Of a stretch of 64,000 nucleotides of DNA, positions 11,375 through 22,520 are shown in pieces. The DNA is taken from contig CP075493.1 of NCBI GenBank assembly GCA_021613535.1, forward strand, positions 12,524,001 through 12,588,000, read 5' to 3'. The translations under genes were made by a program, and so were the position numbers. The DNA comes from Adineta vaga. Taxonomy: Eukaryota > Rotifera. Positions within the stretch are counted from its first letter, which is position 1. Each line of letters begins with the position of its first letter. The notes beneath the pieces were generated by a model. It was not told where the DNA came from. It did not search any database and worked only from the letters and a program-made list of their open reading frames with translations.

Positions 11375-11947
11375 TTCATCTTCTTGCTTTTGTTCTGAAG
11401 ATATTTTATTCTTTGGCTCAACGGATATATTTTGATCGGCTTTTAAATCTGAATTCGATGAGTTTGATCGCCCAATAACTAACTGAGACAATATGAAAGG
11501 ATCACTTTTATTATTTACAATTAATTTAACAGGATAATTTTCCTCCTTCACTTCATTGTCCAATGACGCATCTGATATTCGGTTTTGATTTTCATTACTT
11601 AACTCTTCTAATTTCATTTGTAAATCTTGAATATCTTGTTTCAATCGTTCAATATCATTTTCCAAATAATCAATTTGCTGAAATGTCGATTGTTTCTCCT
11701 CCTCAATTAGATTTTTGAATTGTTGTTGTAGAATATTTGCTGTTTCTTCAACTTGATTTAATTTCAAACTATACTCATAGATTGGATTGATTAGATCTAA
11801 TAAAGCATCTGTTGTTATTTCTGATGCTAATAATTGCCATTTTTCTTTTATTGAATCTAATGTATACATGATATATTTGAAATGTTTCTTAAGTTTTTCT
11901 TGACGTTCGACATTAGGTTTCGACGCAGTATTATTTGATGAAGTCAT
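10265..11947 (-). CDS. HipA-like kinase-fold protein with coiled coil and poly-Asp tract
   Basis: Single coding exon, 560 residues from the Met at 11947. An acceptor-like TTTTTTTGTAG just upstream suggests a 5'-UTR intron, and upstream in-frame Mets are less likely starts. Order: a helical N-terminus, a coiled coil around residues 50-115 (LENDIERLKQDIQDLQMKLEEL), an acidic linker with 13 consecutive Asp near residue 195, then a C-terminal domain resembling the HipA-like/PI3K-like kinase fold. Visible elements are a candidate ATP-binding Lys (ILIKLQ), NEWLAYVLGKELALPV, a catalytic-loop-like NVDRNQDNILI and a DFG-like FIDHASSFG. It is probably intracellular. Kinase activity and substrate are inferences; HipA relatives phosphorylate proteins. 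Families of this form are mostly bacterial, so transfer is possible. Confidence 0.65.
11338..11373. repeat. (CAT)12 microsatellite inside the kinase-like gene
   Basis: Twelve perfect trinucleotide units. Read on the coding (minus) strand they are GAT codons and make up the core of the poly-Asp tract. Length change in steps of three would alter the linker without breaking the frame. Confidence 0.9.
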
Positions 11948-13542
11948 TTTTGCAAATAAATCTACAAAAAAAGAATTCAAATGAAGTAAATAATGAAGAG
12001 ACATCGTATGTACGACACGACATGATATTGAATTGTAACATTTTAAACAAGGATGTATTGACCTTCGTATATGATAAGTCTGTCGACATACTGAGCTTCT
12101 TATATTCAAACTACAACTTTGTAAGCAGATAAAACATTAAAATATCCGCATTTTAATAGCTAAATAACAATCTTTTTTGAAAGAAAATGAACTATAAATC
12201 TTTATTTCTTATTCAAACTCACTTTATCATCTTATCTGAAATATATAGATACTACAACGAGTACACCTATAAAAATAAAATATTGTAAAAGTTGTAGTCA
12301 TACGACCTGTTTACCATTATTTTTTGTTACAATACATAACATTGTACGACTCCGTGCTTAATACTTGCAAATATAAAAGTGTTTATTAGTTTTAGTTGAA
12401 GGTGAGAAGACATAGTGAAGGTAAAAATGTGTCGACAAAAGAAAAGGATAAAAGTTATAAGATTGGCTGAAAGAACATCCATCGATATAAATAGCGCTGT
12501 CATAAAGAAATGTAAACTACATAACACAAGATAATAGTGGCATCTTACGATAATATATCGTAATTATGCGCTTTTCTTTCTATCATTGGTTATTATCATT
12601 TATATTTGTCACCTAGTAACCCTTTTCTTTTCCTTTCTGTTACTTTCTCGAACGCTCACCTATACTTATCATCAGTTGAACTGTATCTATAAACAACAAA
12701 TTTGTTTAGGTCCTGAATCGTATGGAAGCAAATAAGTTAATTATTGTTAATAAAAAGAAAGAAAAAAAAAACTTTACGTTCACATTATTATCAAATTATA
12801 ATGATACTGCGATGTAAAAAAAAGAGAAGAGTAATCTTATTAACTACGATTGTTTGCAATCGATTGATAATCACAGTAGAGAAATGTTTTCGACGAAGAT
12901 ATAAAAATAATTTTTTTCCTATAATCATATCTTTCTACTCTGAAACTTTTCACTAAATAATTCATTTCTAAAAATTGTAGTAGAAAAAGTTTTTCAATAC
13001 AACTCAAATCTAGTTAAAGCTTGAATGATGAATTTTTATGTAAAGCATTTATGTACTTCCAACAGAGATACAATTTCTGATCATATTCGTTTCAACATAT
13101 CAATTAATATGAGAAGATCCTTGTTTCATATGTTTGAAGGAATATAATGAATGTTTATTTCTTAATTTCTCTTTACCGTTACTTTGATGTTAAGAAAAAT
13201 ACATTGATTTCTTAGGATTTACTATTTGTTAAATTACTCACGACATGTGCGACAAAAAAGAAAAAGGAGCATTTACAATGGCTCGTATTACAGAATTATA
13301 AAGATAAGAAGGGAAAGAATCAGAAATATGACACTGAAAATATTTTCTTTTCTTCTTCTTATTATATATTGTAGAGAACCAAGCCAAACGACAACATTAG
13401 TAAAGCGTACACCATTAGCAATTCACACTCTTGGCGAAAATAAATTTCAACGAAAGCAGTAAGGCTTCTAAGTTTGATCAATTATACGTTTGAATAATAG
13501 TTCACGTACTGCATTAACTGTTAAGACAATTGCTTTCAGAAA
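11948..13542. other. Intergenic, divergent upstream regions
   Basis: Lies between the divergently transcribed kinase-like gene and the ART-TPR gene, so both promoters should be here. Open frames at 12327-12527, 12744-12956 and 13226-13462 are short, low-complexity, and lack domains or splice support. An acceptor-like TGCTTTCAG immediately before the ATG at 13543 suggests a 5'-UTR intron for the ART-TPR gene. Confidence 0.5.
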
Positions 13543-15924
13543 ATGGCCGAGAGCAGTAAATCAACAACATATGAAAATACTGATCTTACGGAACGAATTC
13601 AGCCTCGAAATCATTTCTTCGATCGTGAAGAAATTAATCTTGAGTCCCATCAACTTGTCTGGTGTGATGTACAAGCAAAGGCAACATCTGACAAAGAGAC
13701 AATAGAGATGGCCGAAAAACTAAGAAAGATCGTCGATTATACTCAATTCTTCGATGATGTGAAAGAATGTGAGAGATATTTAAAAGATACGACCGATATG
13801 GTTACCTTTCTAATATGTTCTGATGAGTTTGGTAAAACGCTTAACATACATTATCATCAGCGGGAAATATATTCAATCTATGTCTTTTGCCAAAATGATA
13901 AAGAACATAGTCACTGGTCTAAGGAAGAGTCAATGGTAAGTTTTAAATGTTCAGTAACCTATGCATATTTATGTATGGAGAATGAAGACTTTAGACCGCT
14001 TTTTCAATTCTTTGCCGTTCCATAGGTTGGAATGATATATACAAATTATGAAGAATTGTTGAAACATCTAGAAACCGATGTTCAAACCTATCTGGGCAAA
14101 GAAAAACATGGACTTTTCAACGAGTTAGACAGATCCGAGATAACAGCACAGTTGAGCTTAGAGGCACATTGGCCAATAATCGTCGAAAGTTTGTGCTATT
14201 TATCATATCCGGATGATTGCCGTGCAAACTTAGTGGCCTCTCTTCGACACTATTATCAGAACAGAATCCAGACATTAGCCGCTCTTACAGAATTTGAACA
14301 AGAATACACATCGAGTGCAGCTATTCACTGGTATACACGCGACACAGTTCTGTTTCGTCTCCTGAATCGAGCTTTACGTCAGCAAAACACGCAATTATTG
14401 CTTCTCTTCGGTTTTTTCCTTCGAGATCTATTTTTTCAACTGACCGAAGAATATCACAAATTCAAAAGTTTTCATTCTATTACTCCAATAATTACCGTAT
14501 ATCGAGGTCAATTGATATCGTTGAAAGAGTTACGATCATTAAAGGAACCGAATGAAATTGGCGCTCTTGGGTTAATGATCACAAACAGCTTCTTTTCGTC
14601 AACTCTCAATCGGAACTCCGCTCTAATATTTCTTAACCAAACAGCGCGACCAGAAGATGAAGAGCAGAGTGTGCTCTTCGAAATTGAAATTGACTTTCGA
14701 AAAGAGTCATCACATCCTTTTGCGGACATCTCCCAACTGAGTCACTTTTCGAGTGAACAAGAAATTCTCTTCATGCCTGGAACATATTTCGGAGTCAGCA
14801 AAATCACTTACAGTACAGAAGAAGGGATTTATATCATTAAACTAAATCTATCCGCACAAATAAAGTCGAAATTTAACAATTTATGTCAGAGAAGACTCCT
14901 GAAAAAATGTTCCGATCGACTCGCTGATTATCTTTCAGATGAGACGAGTAACGAAATCGATGGCGGTTTCGACGCACTAACCTGTTTATTTCCTTCCGAA
15001 GAACAATGGTTATTGGCCGCTAAATACCAATGTTTAGGTCAAAGTTATCATTGGGATATACATTTACCTGATCTTCAAAAAGCCTTATCACACTATAGCC
15101 AGGCTCTTCAAATCTGGGAAAACTTTCTAACTGACAGAGACTTGAATTGTTCAGTTAACATCGGAGATATTCATGAATCACTTGGTGGGTTGTATCGTGA
15201 ACACTATCAAGATTATTGCCTCGCTAATAAGCACTATGATCTCAGCGTCAATTCCTGCAAAACTGCGCTCACAAATAAAGAACATGACTACGAAGAACGA
15301 AAATATTTGCTCAGAATGATAAGCCGAGTTTATGAGCAAAAAATGGAGATTTCTGGCGACGATGTCGAGCAGCGAAGACAGAATTGTTTGAAAGCGATCA
15401 AAGTGGGGCGGCTAGAATTTCAGGAAATGGTCAGAAACTCAGATTCATGCATGGTTACTGAAGCTGCAAGTTGTATTCATAGAGTAGGGACTCTCGAGGA
15501 ATCCATATGTATGCATGACGAAGCGTTAATTAGTTACAATGAGGCATTGCAAATCTATGATAGACAGTACCATACACCTCTCAGGGACACAATAGCAATT
15601 TATGATCGCATGGCAAAGATCTATCTCGAGCATAAGAAAGATGAAGATTTAGGACTCAAGTATGCATTAATGAAACATGAGAACGTATTGCAAACTCAGA
15701 AAGTAGACGCCAATGCCGGTGCAATGCTAACTGCTTTTGTAAAATCGATACTGGCTGAGAGTTATTTAGAACTGGCTGATGTTTATATTAAGCTATATCA
15801 AACTGAACAAGCTTGGACTAACCTAAGAATGGCAAAGCAACTTTATGCAGAAAGCAATTATCCATATATTGAAGAAGCAATCAAAAGGATCGAAGAAAAA
15901 CTAACGGCGATAGGAACAGTCTAA
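13543..15924 (+). CDS. NAD+:arginine ADP-ribosyltransferase with C-terminal TPR repeats
   Basis: Two exons, 13543-13935 and 14026-15924, joined in phase across a 90-bp GTAAGT...CATAG intron; 763 residues. The N-terminal 230 residues are a helical region of unknown role. The ART domain spans about residues 280-400 with the R-S-E triad: Arg291 in VYRGQ, the STS-like SFFSSTL at 320-325, and the ExE pair Glu375/Glu377 in SEQEILFMPGT. ExE marks arginine-specific mono-ADP-ribosyltransferases that transfer ADP-ribose from NAD+. From about residue 430 to the end are degenerate TPR helices (HYSQALQIWENFL, SYNEALQIYDRQY), a protein-binding scaffold. No signal peptide or TM is visible, so it is probably cytoplasmic, with TPRs choosing the target. 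ART-TPR fusions are known as an expanded type in bdelloids. Confidence 0.87.
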
Positions 15925-16514
15925 CATTAGATTAACTCTTCAATAAATTTCATTTTTTACGACAATAATTCCTGAACTTTCAGATTTTATTTCAAAAGAG
16001 AATGTGGATTTAAGTGAGTTGGAATCTGGACGGTAGAATGTAGAGACATATGTAATACCAAGCCGTATCAATGCACATCCGTCTGAAGATCCTACATCTT
16101 TATAATGAAAAATCTCAACGATATTGTAAGAAATTACTATCGAAAAGGTGATAATTCTATATCTTTGGAAGTGAATTAAAGTACTATGAGAATCTTGTGT
16201 TGTTGTTTTTTCGCTCTATCAAACTCAGAAAGAACTGTTATCAGTCTGAGTGTTTGTCGGTTCTATTATTCATCATGAAAACACTTTTTCGTTGTCAATT
16301 ACGTCTTCAAAATCTTTCGTTTAGCCTGTTTATTGAAATAACGTTTGCATCTTACTAATAGCTACCTATACAAATAATATCAATGGACATGAATAAGAGT
16401 ATGCGAGAAGTTATATCAGAAAAGGAGTCTTATATATGTCACATATTAGCAATATGTGACAGCATTGCATCTGAACACATTCTGTGATGTTTATTTAGAA
16501 AGAAAAGAGTTAAT
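15925..16514. other. Intergenic
   Basis: AT-rich, no gene seen. AATAAA at 15942-15947, just after the ART-TPR stop codon, is a likely poly(A) signal for that gene. Confidence 0.5.
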
Positions 16515-17423
16515 TCCTATCTACGAAAATGCATTGAACTGCTCGACACTACCAATAAGAACTCCATGAACACAAGCATTTTTCATTCAGGTTTTCATTC
16601 CAAATTCAGATGCAGACATAGAAGAGCCATCATATTGACTAAGAAATCCAATTAGATGAATTGAACCACCGAATACGAGTGCTTCAAATGATTGTTTTAA
16701 TGTTTTTTCACCGCCAACTTCAAGAATATGATTAACGCCTCTTCCATCAGTTAATTCTTTAGAATTTTTATCCGGTTCAGGAACTTCTGAATAATTAATT
16801 GTTAAAACATTCTTTTCACTAAGATGCTTTTTGATATTAGCAATTTTCTCATTTGATGATGAAATAATAATAACTTTGGTACCAGCTGCTAAGGCTAATT
16901 GTGCACCAAAGACACTGACATCACCAGTACCTTGAACACGAACAGTTTCACCGGTTTTTAAAAGCTTTATCAGAAATTACATACAGAGCATTCCGAGCTG
17001 GCAAAGCAGCACAAGGTAATGTTGCCACTTCTTCGTAAGAAAGCGAAGTTGGAATTTTTCACACAACTCAGGGCACGAAAGATACCATATTGACGAAGAC
17101 AACCGTCTAGTGCAGCTCCAAGACCAGAATGAAGTGCTTCTTCGGTAAGTTGTCCTCCAGTATGATCTCGACTAAAACTCGGTGAAACACCATCACCCAC
17201 AGCTGTAATTTCGTCTGCTCCATCAGATACTGATATGATGCCTTCTTTTATTGGTAATGGATATTAATCCTTTGCTAATGAGTAAATCTCGATAATTAAG
17301 TGAGCAAACATGAAATTTAATTTGAATTCTATTCGCACCTGTTTGAGGAGTTGACGACGATTTATGTAATTTAACTGAGTCAAATCCTGTGCCATTCGAT
17401 AATTTGTATTCTTGATTGGACAT
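16515..17423 (-). pseudogene. Zinc-type alcohol dehydrogenase (MDR family) pseudogene
   Basis: The minus strand from the Met at 17423 reads as a medium-chain dehydrogenase/reductase in pieces. First comes the N-terminal GroES-like part (IQIKFHVCSLNYRDLLISKG), then AVGDGVSPSFSRD and ALDGCLRQYGIF. After a frame change near 17060 come SLSYEEVATLPCAAL and a Rossmann part (VRVQGTGDVSVFGAQLALAA, GVNHILEVGGEKTL, FGGSIHLIGFLS). An in-frame stop follows near 16590, then NACVHGVLIGSVEQFNAF. There is a second frame break near 17220-17260, and the last 60-70 residues of the family are missing. Intact relatives oxidise alcohols or reduce quinones/enals with NAD(P). The sequence resembles bacterial/fungal zinc-free members, so it may be a decayed horizontally acquired gene. 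Confidence 0.75.
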
Positions 17424-18402
17424 TTTTTCACTAGCAACAAATGACAAAAATTATGATTTTCCTTTACGTACGACACTCAATATTCGTTTTAGTAAACTAC
17501 ATGCATACTGTATGTCAATAATAGGTAAATATTCTTTTTCTCATACATGTAGTGCGTACCACGAGGTGACAAGAATAGTAATCCGTATATCTCAAGTACG
17601 TTACAGCTAAATTTAGAAATATAATTTCAAGGACAATTGTGAATATATGTATGTTTGTTTCATTAAGTATTTACATCTGCATCTACCCTGGTGAAAAACG
17701 GAACACATTGATAGTAAATAGATGAGAGTTGATTAGATTCAGATTTTGGAATTTTTTTCGTAAGAGCGAGATGGAGTTGGGATAAAATATGTTTCAGAAT
17801 ACTTTATTTTCCATCACTGAATGTCAAGAACCAATGTTTTATGAACATTGCTCACAGTGTATTGTTCGTATTTTTTAAAATTCAACGGAGAATCGTGATA
17901 TCGATTGCGAACTAACATAACAAGACGTGGTTGTGTAATTACACAGAAATGCTGTTGTATCACAATTCATTTCTGGTTTTACACATATAATTTCTTTCTT
18001 ATAACACGCGATACGACGTAATAGTATGACTCATGTGCTTTTTCCATGCGTATAAGAATGGAAGAGAACGATCGGATAAAACTAATTGTTTTATAATAAC
18101 GACTATATATAACATACAAAACGCTACAGACGGTGAGTATCAAGCGAAAAGAAAAGCGTGAGGATATAGTTTTCAACTTTTGCTGTTCTTTAATTCTGCT
18201 GTATTTCTTTCATAGCAGAGATTGAATAGTTTGAGGGTACTAGAAAAAGAGATAAATATTGCAGAAAGAATAAAGTGATTCATTTGAAATTATCAAAAAA
18301 CTAAAAATCAAATATTGTTTTAGCTTTTGTTCGTTGTTGAACAATTCGATTTCAATCTTTATTCTTTATTTAGAAAGTTCGAAAAACTATATTATTATTA
18401 AA
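17424..18402. other. Intergenic / upstream of the small hydrophilic gene
   Basis: No domain-bearing frame. An acceptor-like TTCTTTATTTAG ends at 18372, 30 bases before the ATG at 18403, so the small gene probably has a non-coding first exon somewhere in this stretch. Confidence 0.45.
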
Positions 18403-18618
18403 ATGGGTGAAGTACAAGGCAAATCAGACGCTGTGCAACGTGATCAAGCAGCTCAGATTCGTCAATATGACGATAACAGTGGTAAGAAAGCACTCAGTTC
18501 TCAAGAGCGGAATACGGTTAATGCCGTTATACACAGTCCGGACCTGAAACATTCACCAAAATTCGACAAACCATTAAGCAATTTGGCTAAGAAGCATCCC
18601 GGTGCATTTCCAAAGTGA
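18403..18618 (+). CDS. Small hydrophilic protein of unknown function
   Basis: 71-residue protein starting MGEVQGKSDAVQRDQAAQ. It is strongly hydrophilic and has no Cys, no Trp and no hydrophobic segment, so it is probably disordered. The ATG at 18403 has an A at -3 and a G at +4, follows a likely splice acceptor, and is preferred over the in-frame upstream Met at 18334, which lies before that acceptor. The C-terminal part (DLKHSPKFDKPLSNLAKKHPGAFPK) is Lys/Pro-rich. I do not recognise the family. Small disordered proteins of this composition occur among desiccation- or stress-related proteins, but no LEA or other repeat motif is visible here. Confidence 0.6.
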   Translation: MGEVQGKSDAVQRDQAAQIRQYDDNSGKKALSSQERNTVNAVIHSPDLKHSPKFDKPLSNLAKKHPGAFPK

Positions 18619-19044
18619 AAAAAAATTCAATCAATCAAACTAACCTGAGAAGGACAAATGGATATATTGAAAACTAATCTTCTATGAATAATACTGAATA
18701 GCTTGTCATTTTATTTTTGTTTTCTAAACAAAGTAAAATATATAAATAAGTGTATATTTCATTGAATTATTGATTTCATATTGAGATTGTATACATACAT
18801 AGTCAATCATATAATCGTGGAACTTTGTAATAATATCTTATCTTATCAGTTCAAAGACTTTATATTTCAGTTAGAACTACCAATAGAATTATATATACTT
18901 TATGATATTTTCAAAACAAAAAGCATATTTACTTCTTTATTTTCTCTATATGAATAACTATAAGCATTTAGAGATACGAATGTTCTCAATCGTTTATGAA
19001 AATAGGATCGTTTCAAATAGAAATAAAATACAATTGTGTCATTC
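18619..19044. other. Convergent intergenic region
   Basis: Between the 3' ends of the small hydrophilic gene and the minus-strand ART-ARH gene. Very AT-rich; nothing else supported. Confidence 0.5.
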
Positions 19045-21171
19045 TTAAGTCGACTTCCATTGTTGTCCTTCATATGCTATCCATTTACTCAAAGTTTTGA
19101 CAAATTTCCGAGCATATAAATGAGTCAGCCAATGTTCAGGTAGATTCTCATAACCATAGTAAGCACCTGCTAATTGTCCATAGATAGCTGCTGTTGATCC
19201 TGTTTCATCACCGAGATTAACAACAGCAAGTGCACCTCTTTCAAAAGAATTATCATCACACCAAAAAGCCCATAAAGCTGCTTCTAAAGCATTGACAATG
19301 TAGCCTTTACCTCGAATTCCACCTTCATATCCACCTTTACGTTGATATGATCCTCTTGAGACTTTTAATATCTCCGACGACAGTGGATATTTATAAAACC
19401 AACTTTTGTGTTTCAAATAAAAATCTTTATCAAGTAATTGTTCCTTAGTTTCACTGTGAAGAGCTGCAACGATAAGTGCACTATAGTAACGACATGCATC
19501 ATAAGCAATTCGATCACCATGCGTAATCTCACCACTAATTCCTGCGAATTCTATTGCTTCAATAGGATATTTCCAGAAAAAGAGTGGTACAGGAGCTAAA
19601 CGCACTAGAGCTCCATTATCAGCTGCAGTTTCATCACTACAAAACGTATCAAATTTCTCCAGAAGATTTAAATCTGAAAGATAATCTAATCGTTCGAGAG
19701 GTATATTATTTTTATCAGCAAATTGTTTCTGACGACGTTCAAATTCACGCAAAGATTGACTGGTCGCTGCATCAATATCATAACACTTTCCAGTCACTGC
19801 CATATAACCATTTCTGTACCACCATTTGTAACGAACTAATTGATCATAAGGAATAAAATCACGACGTCCTACCAATGAATTTGCCAGACAAAGTGCCATG
19901 GAAGTTTGACTAGTAAACTAAGTAGAATATACTATTATTTATCCATGACCTGAGAACATGAGAGAACTATGTACCTGTCCTTTTTCCAGATTCCATGTTC
20001 CTCCTGCTTGTAGATCAGTAACTGGATGTTCAAGTAAATATTCTCGTGTTCGATATTCAGCCGGAGTACCAAGAGCATCACCCAATGCTAATCCAATCAT
20101 TGAACCTTGAATACGTGTCAAAATTTTATCATCAATATCATCAGAAGGATCCTGTATTTCACATTCCAATTGATTACGTATCTTGTTCGATCGATGATCA
20201 ATAAATTGATTTTGATGATCAAGCCATACTTTGTCTAAAACAAATATATGATGCTTGTTTTCCAGAAATAAACCGAGACTAACCTGAATGAAATTGACAC
20301 ATGGGATGGCTTTGCTGTGATTCATTAACCACTGAAATAAATGATAGATATTCGATATGAACATTGCTATTTAACAAGTCATACCTAATCGACTTGATCG
20401 ATTTCGCAATAATTGTGATTGAATTTTCTGATCAATAGCTTGCACTTCTACTTCGACAATATCATCTGATACAGTATCATTCGGTGGAGCCATTAGTCGA
20501 TGTGGAGGAATTTCTTCTTCCAAATGAATCATATGTAATCCATCTGCAGGACTCCATTTACTCCTTACACGAAGATATGTACCAGGCATAAGGAGAATTT
20601 CATTTTCATTCTCATAAACCGAATGTTGACGAATATTTTTACCATTTAAACATTCGACCATAAAGATCGTTCGTACACCTGTTCGACCAATAAATTGTTC
20701 GAGTACATCCATTGTTTCCGTACACGAACTAAAACCCCACCAGATATAATCTTTTTTATAGTGTTCACTTACGTCGCCATGTACACCGCGCCAAACTGTT
20801 CTTTTTACCGATGGTAATTTGTATAAGGCAGTTAGAAAAAGCTTTAGATAGGAAAACCATGGCGTAAGTTGTTCACGAAGTTCTGCACGAAGTGTTCGAT
20901 TGAGCTGTACATAGAGACTTTCATATGGTTGAGACCATTGTAAAGTATAAAGACGAATAGCAGCTGATTCGTCAATTGTGAGAGTGTCTGTTGGAGTGAT
21001 TAAATCTCGTTTTGCTAACCATACGATTCTATCAAGATCATGTACCAATTCTTTTATTCTTGGAATAGCTTCTTCAAGTGATACTAATGGTTTCTTTTCA
21101 TAACCTTCGATTGGCATACGAGGACGAGTTGGTTCTTTGTCAGCATCGATAAAACGATCGATAATACTCAT
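19045..21171 (-). CDS. ADP-ribosyltransferase fused to a degenerate ADP-ribosylglycohydrolase
   Basis: Four exons (21171-20385, 20331-20284, 20234-19975, 19917-19045) joined in phase across introns of 53, 49 and 57 bp; 655 residues. Residues about 90-220 are an ART domain with Arg128 (VWRGVHG), Ser148/Ser149 (GFSSCTE) and Glu189/Glu191 (ENEILLMPGT), the arginine-specific R-S-ExE set. A short linker leads to an ADP-ribosylglycohydrolase (DraG/ARH) domain from about residue 305 (RIQGSMIGLALGDALGTPAE) to the end. In active ARH/DraG enzymes two Mg2+-binding motifs are conserved, TDDT and GDxDT. Here the first is T367-S-Q-T370 and the second is G601-D-E-T-G-S606, so several metal-ligand aspartates are gone. 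The ART half looks active; the hydrolase half looks like a pseudoenzyme or ADP-ribose reader. No signal peptide, so intracellular. Confidence 0.88.
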
Positions 21172-21441
21172 TTCTTTTTTTGTAACTGATTTGTTTCGTT
21201 ACTATAGAAGTATGACAATGATAAGAAAAATAACAACTCTTACAATGTTGTATCACGTTTATGTGTCATGGTTCCTATGATTACATGCGTTTCTCGATGA
21301 AAGATAAGGAAGAAATAAAAGAAAATCTCGCATAAAAATATTTTCTTTTATTCGAAAGATTATATCTTAAAGAAGTAATACACAATACAAAGCATACAAC
21401 CGAATCATATTTGTCTTTTACATATATTCGTTGTTCGTTTT

Positions 21442-22520
21442 TCAAGGTGATTCGTTGATATAAACGAATCGTTGAATTGAGGGTGAATATTTTCGTCGTT
21501 TTACTCGCTGATTCCTTCTCCTGATTCTTTGTATTCTTTCTAATTGATCACTTGCTGAATCAATACCAAAACAGTATTTCAGTGTGTCCATCACAACAAA
21601 AAATAAGCAAACACATCCAACCATAAAATAGCATAGATAACCAAATGATTTTGTTGTGATTTCATGTGCAACTAAACTTCGTGAAGCAATTTCACAATGA
21701 TCACCAATCCATTCTGATTGACATACACATTCAAATGTGGTATTCGATGTTTCATTACAATGACCTAAACAAAGAAAAAACAATATTTTCTTCTTCTACT
21801 TCTAGAAATCATAGTGTGTGTGTGTGTCTATGAAAATACGATACCATTATTCCAACATGAATTTGACTGACATGGCCGATGATCATATTCACATGTTGAA
21901 CCATTGAAACCTTGTAAACATAAACAAGAATAAGTATTCATGATGGTATTGTTATCGACACAAGTGCCATTATTTTGACAAGGTTTCATCATTTGACAAG
22001 GTGTTGCTGAGATGTTACATGTGAGACCAATTGTATGTTGTCCACAAACTGGTACAGTCATGATTGATGAAGGTGGATGACCTGAGACAATAGAGAAAAT
22101 ATATATTAAAGAGAGGAGAAAGAGGTATTAGATAGGTGAACCTGTAGTTAATTGATTCGTTGATGATATCATAGTTGAACTATGCTGTGTTGTTTCTATA
22201 GAGAAGATAAAAGTGAGACACAATTTGAAGTGACAATGAAGAGAGAGATGGAATACCTGTTTGATAAAGTAGACTGGTTCCTTTTGATGATAGTGTTGAT
22301 TGTACGAGAAGCGATGTATGCTCGACTACATAGGTTAACTTACGGTATGGTAAAAAGCGATGAGAATTTACCTTTGATGACTGACGTGGAGAATGATTGT
22401 TGTGTTGCAGATTGATCTAAAGAAAAACATTTGACGATTTTCAAACTACTTCGTTTCTCAAAAGCTCTCTTATATTTACCACATAAGCGTGTTGATAACA
22501 GAAATTTTTGAATACGAAGG
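21442..22520 (-). repeat. Segmental duplicate B (partner at 3118-4312)
   Basis: Near-identical to 3118-4312 across exons and introns. Differences include loss of 117 bp (one EGF domain) between 12-bp direct repeats, loss of 9 bp in the 22195-22142 exon, and a longer GT run near 21816. Confidence 0.9.

Noticed and set aside
12744-13462. Two basic plus-strand frames (12744-12956, 13226-13462)
   Set aside because: Lys/Arg-rich translation of AT-rich DNA with no domain; taken as chance frames.
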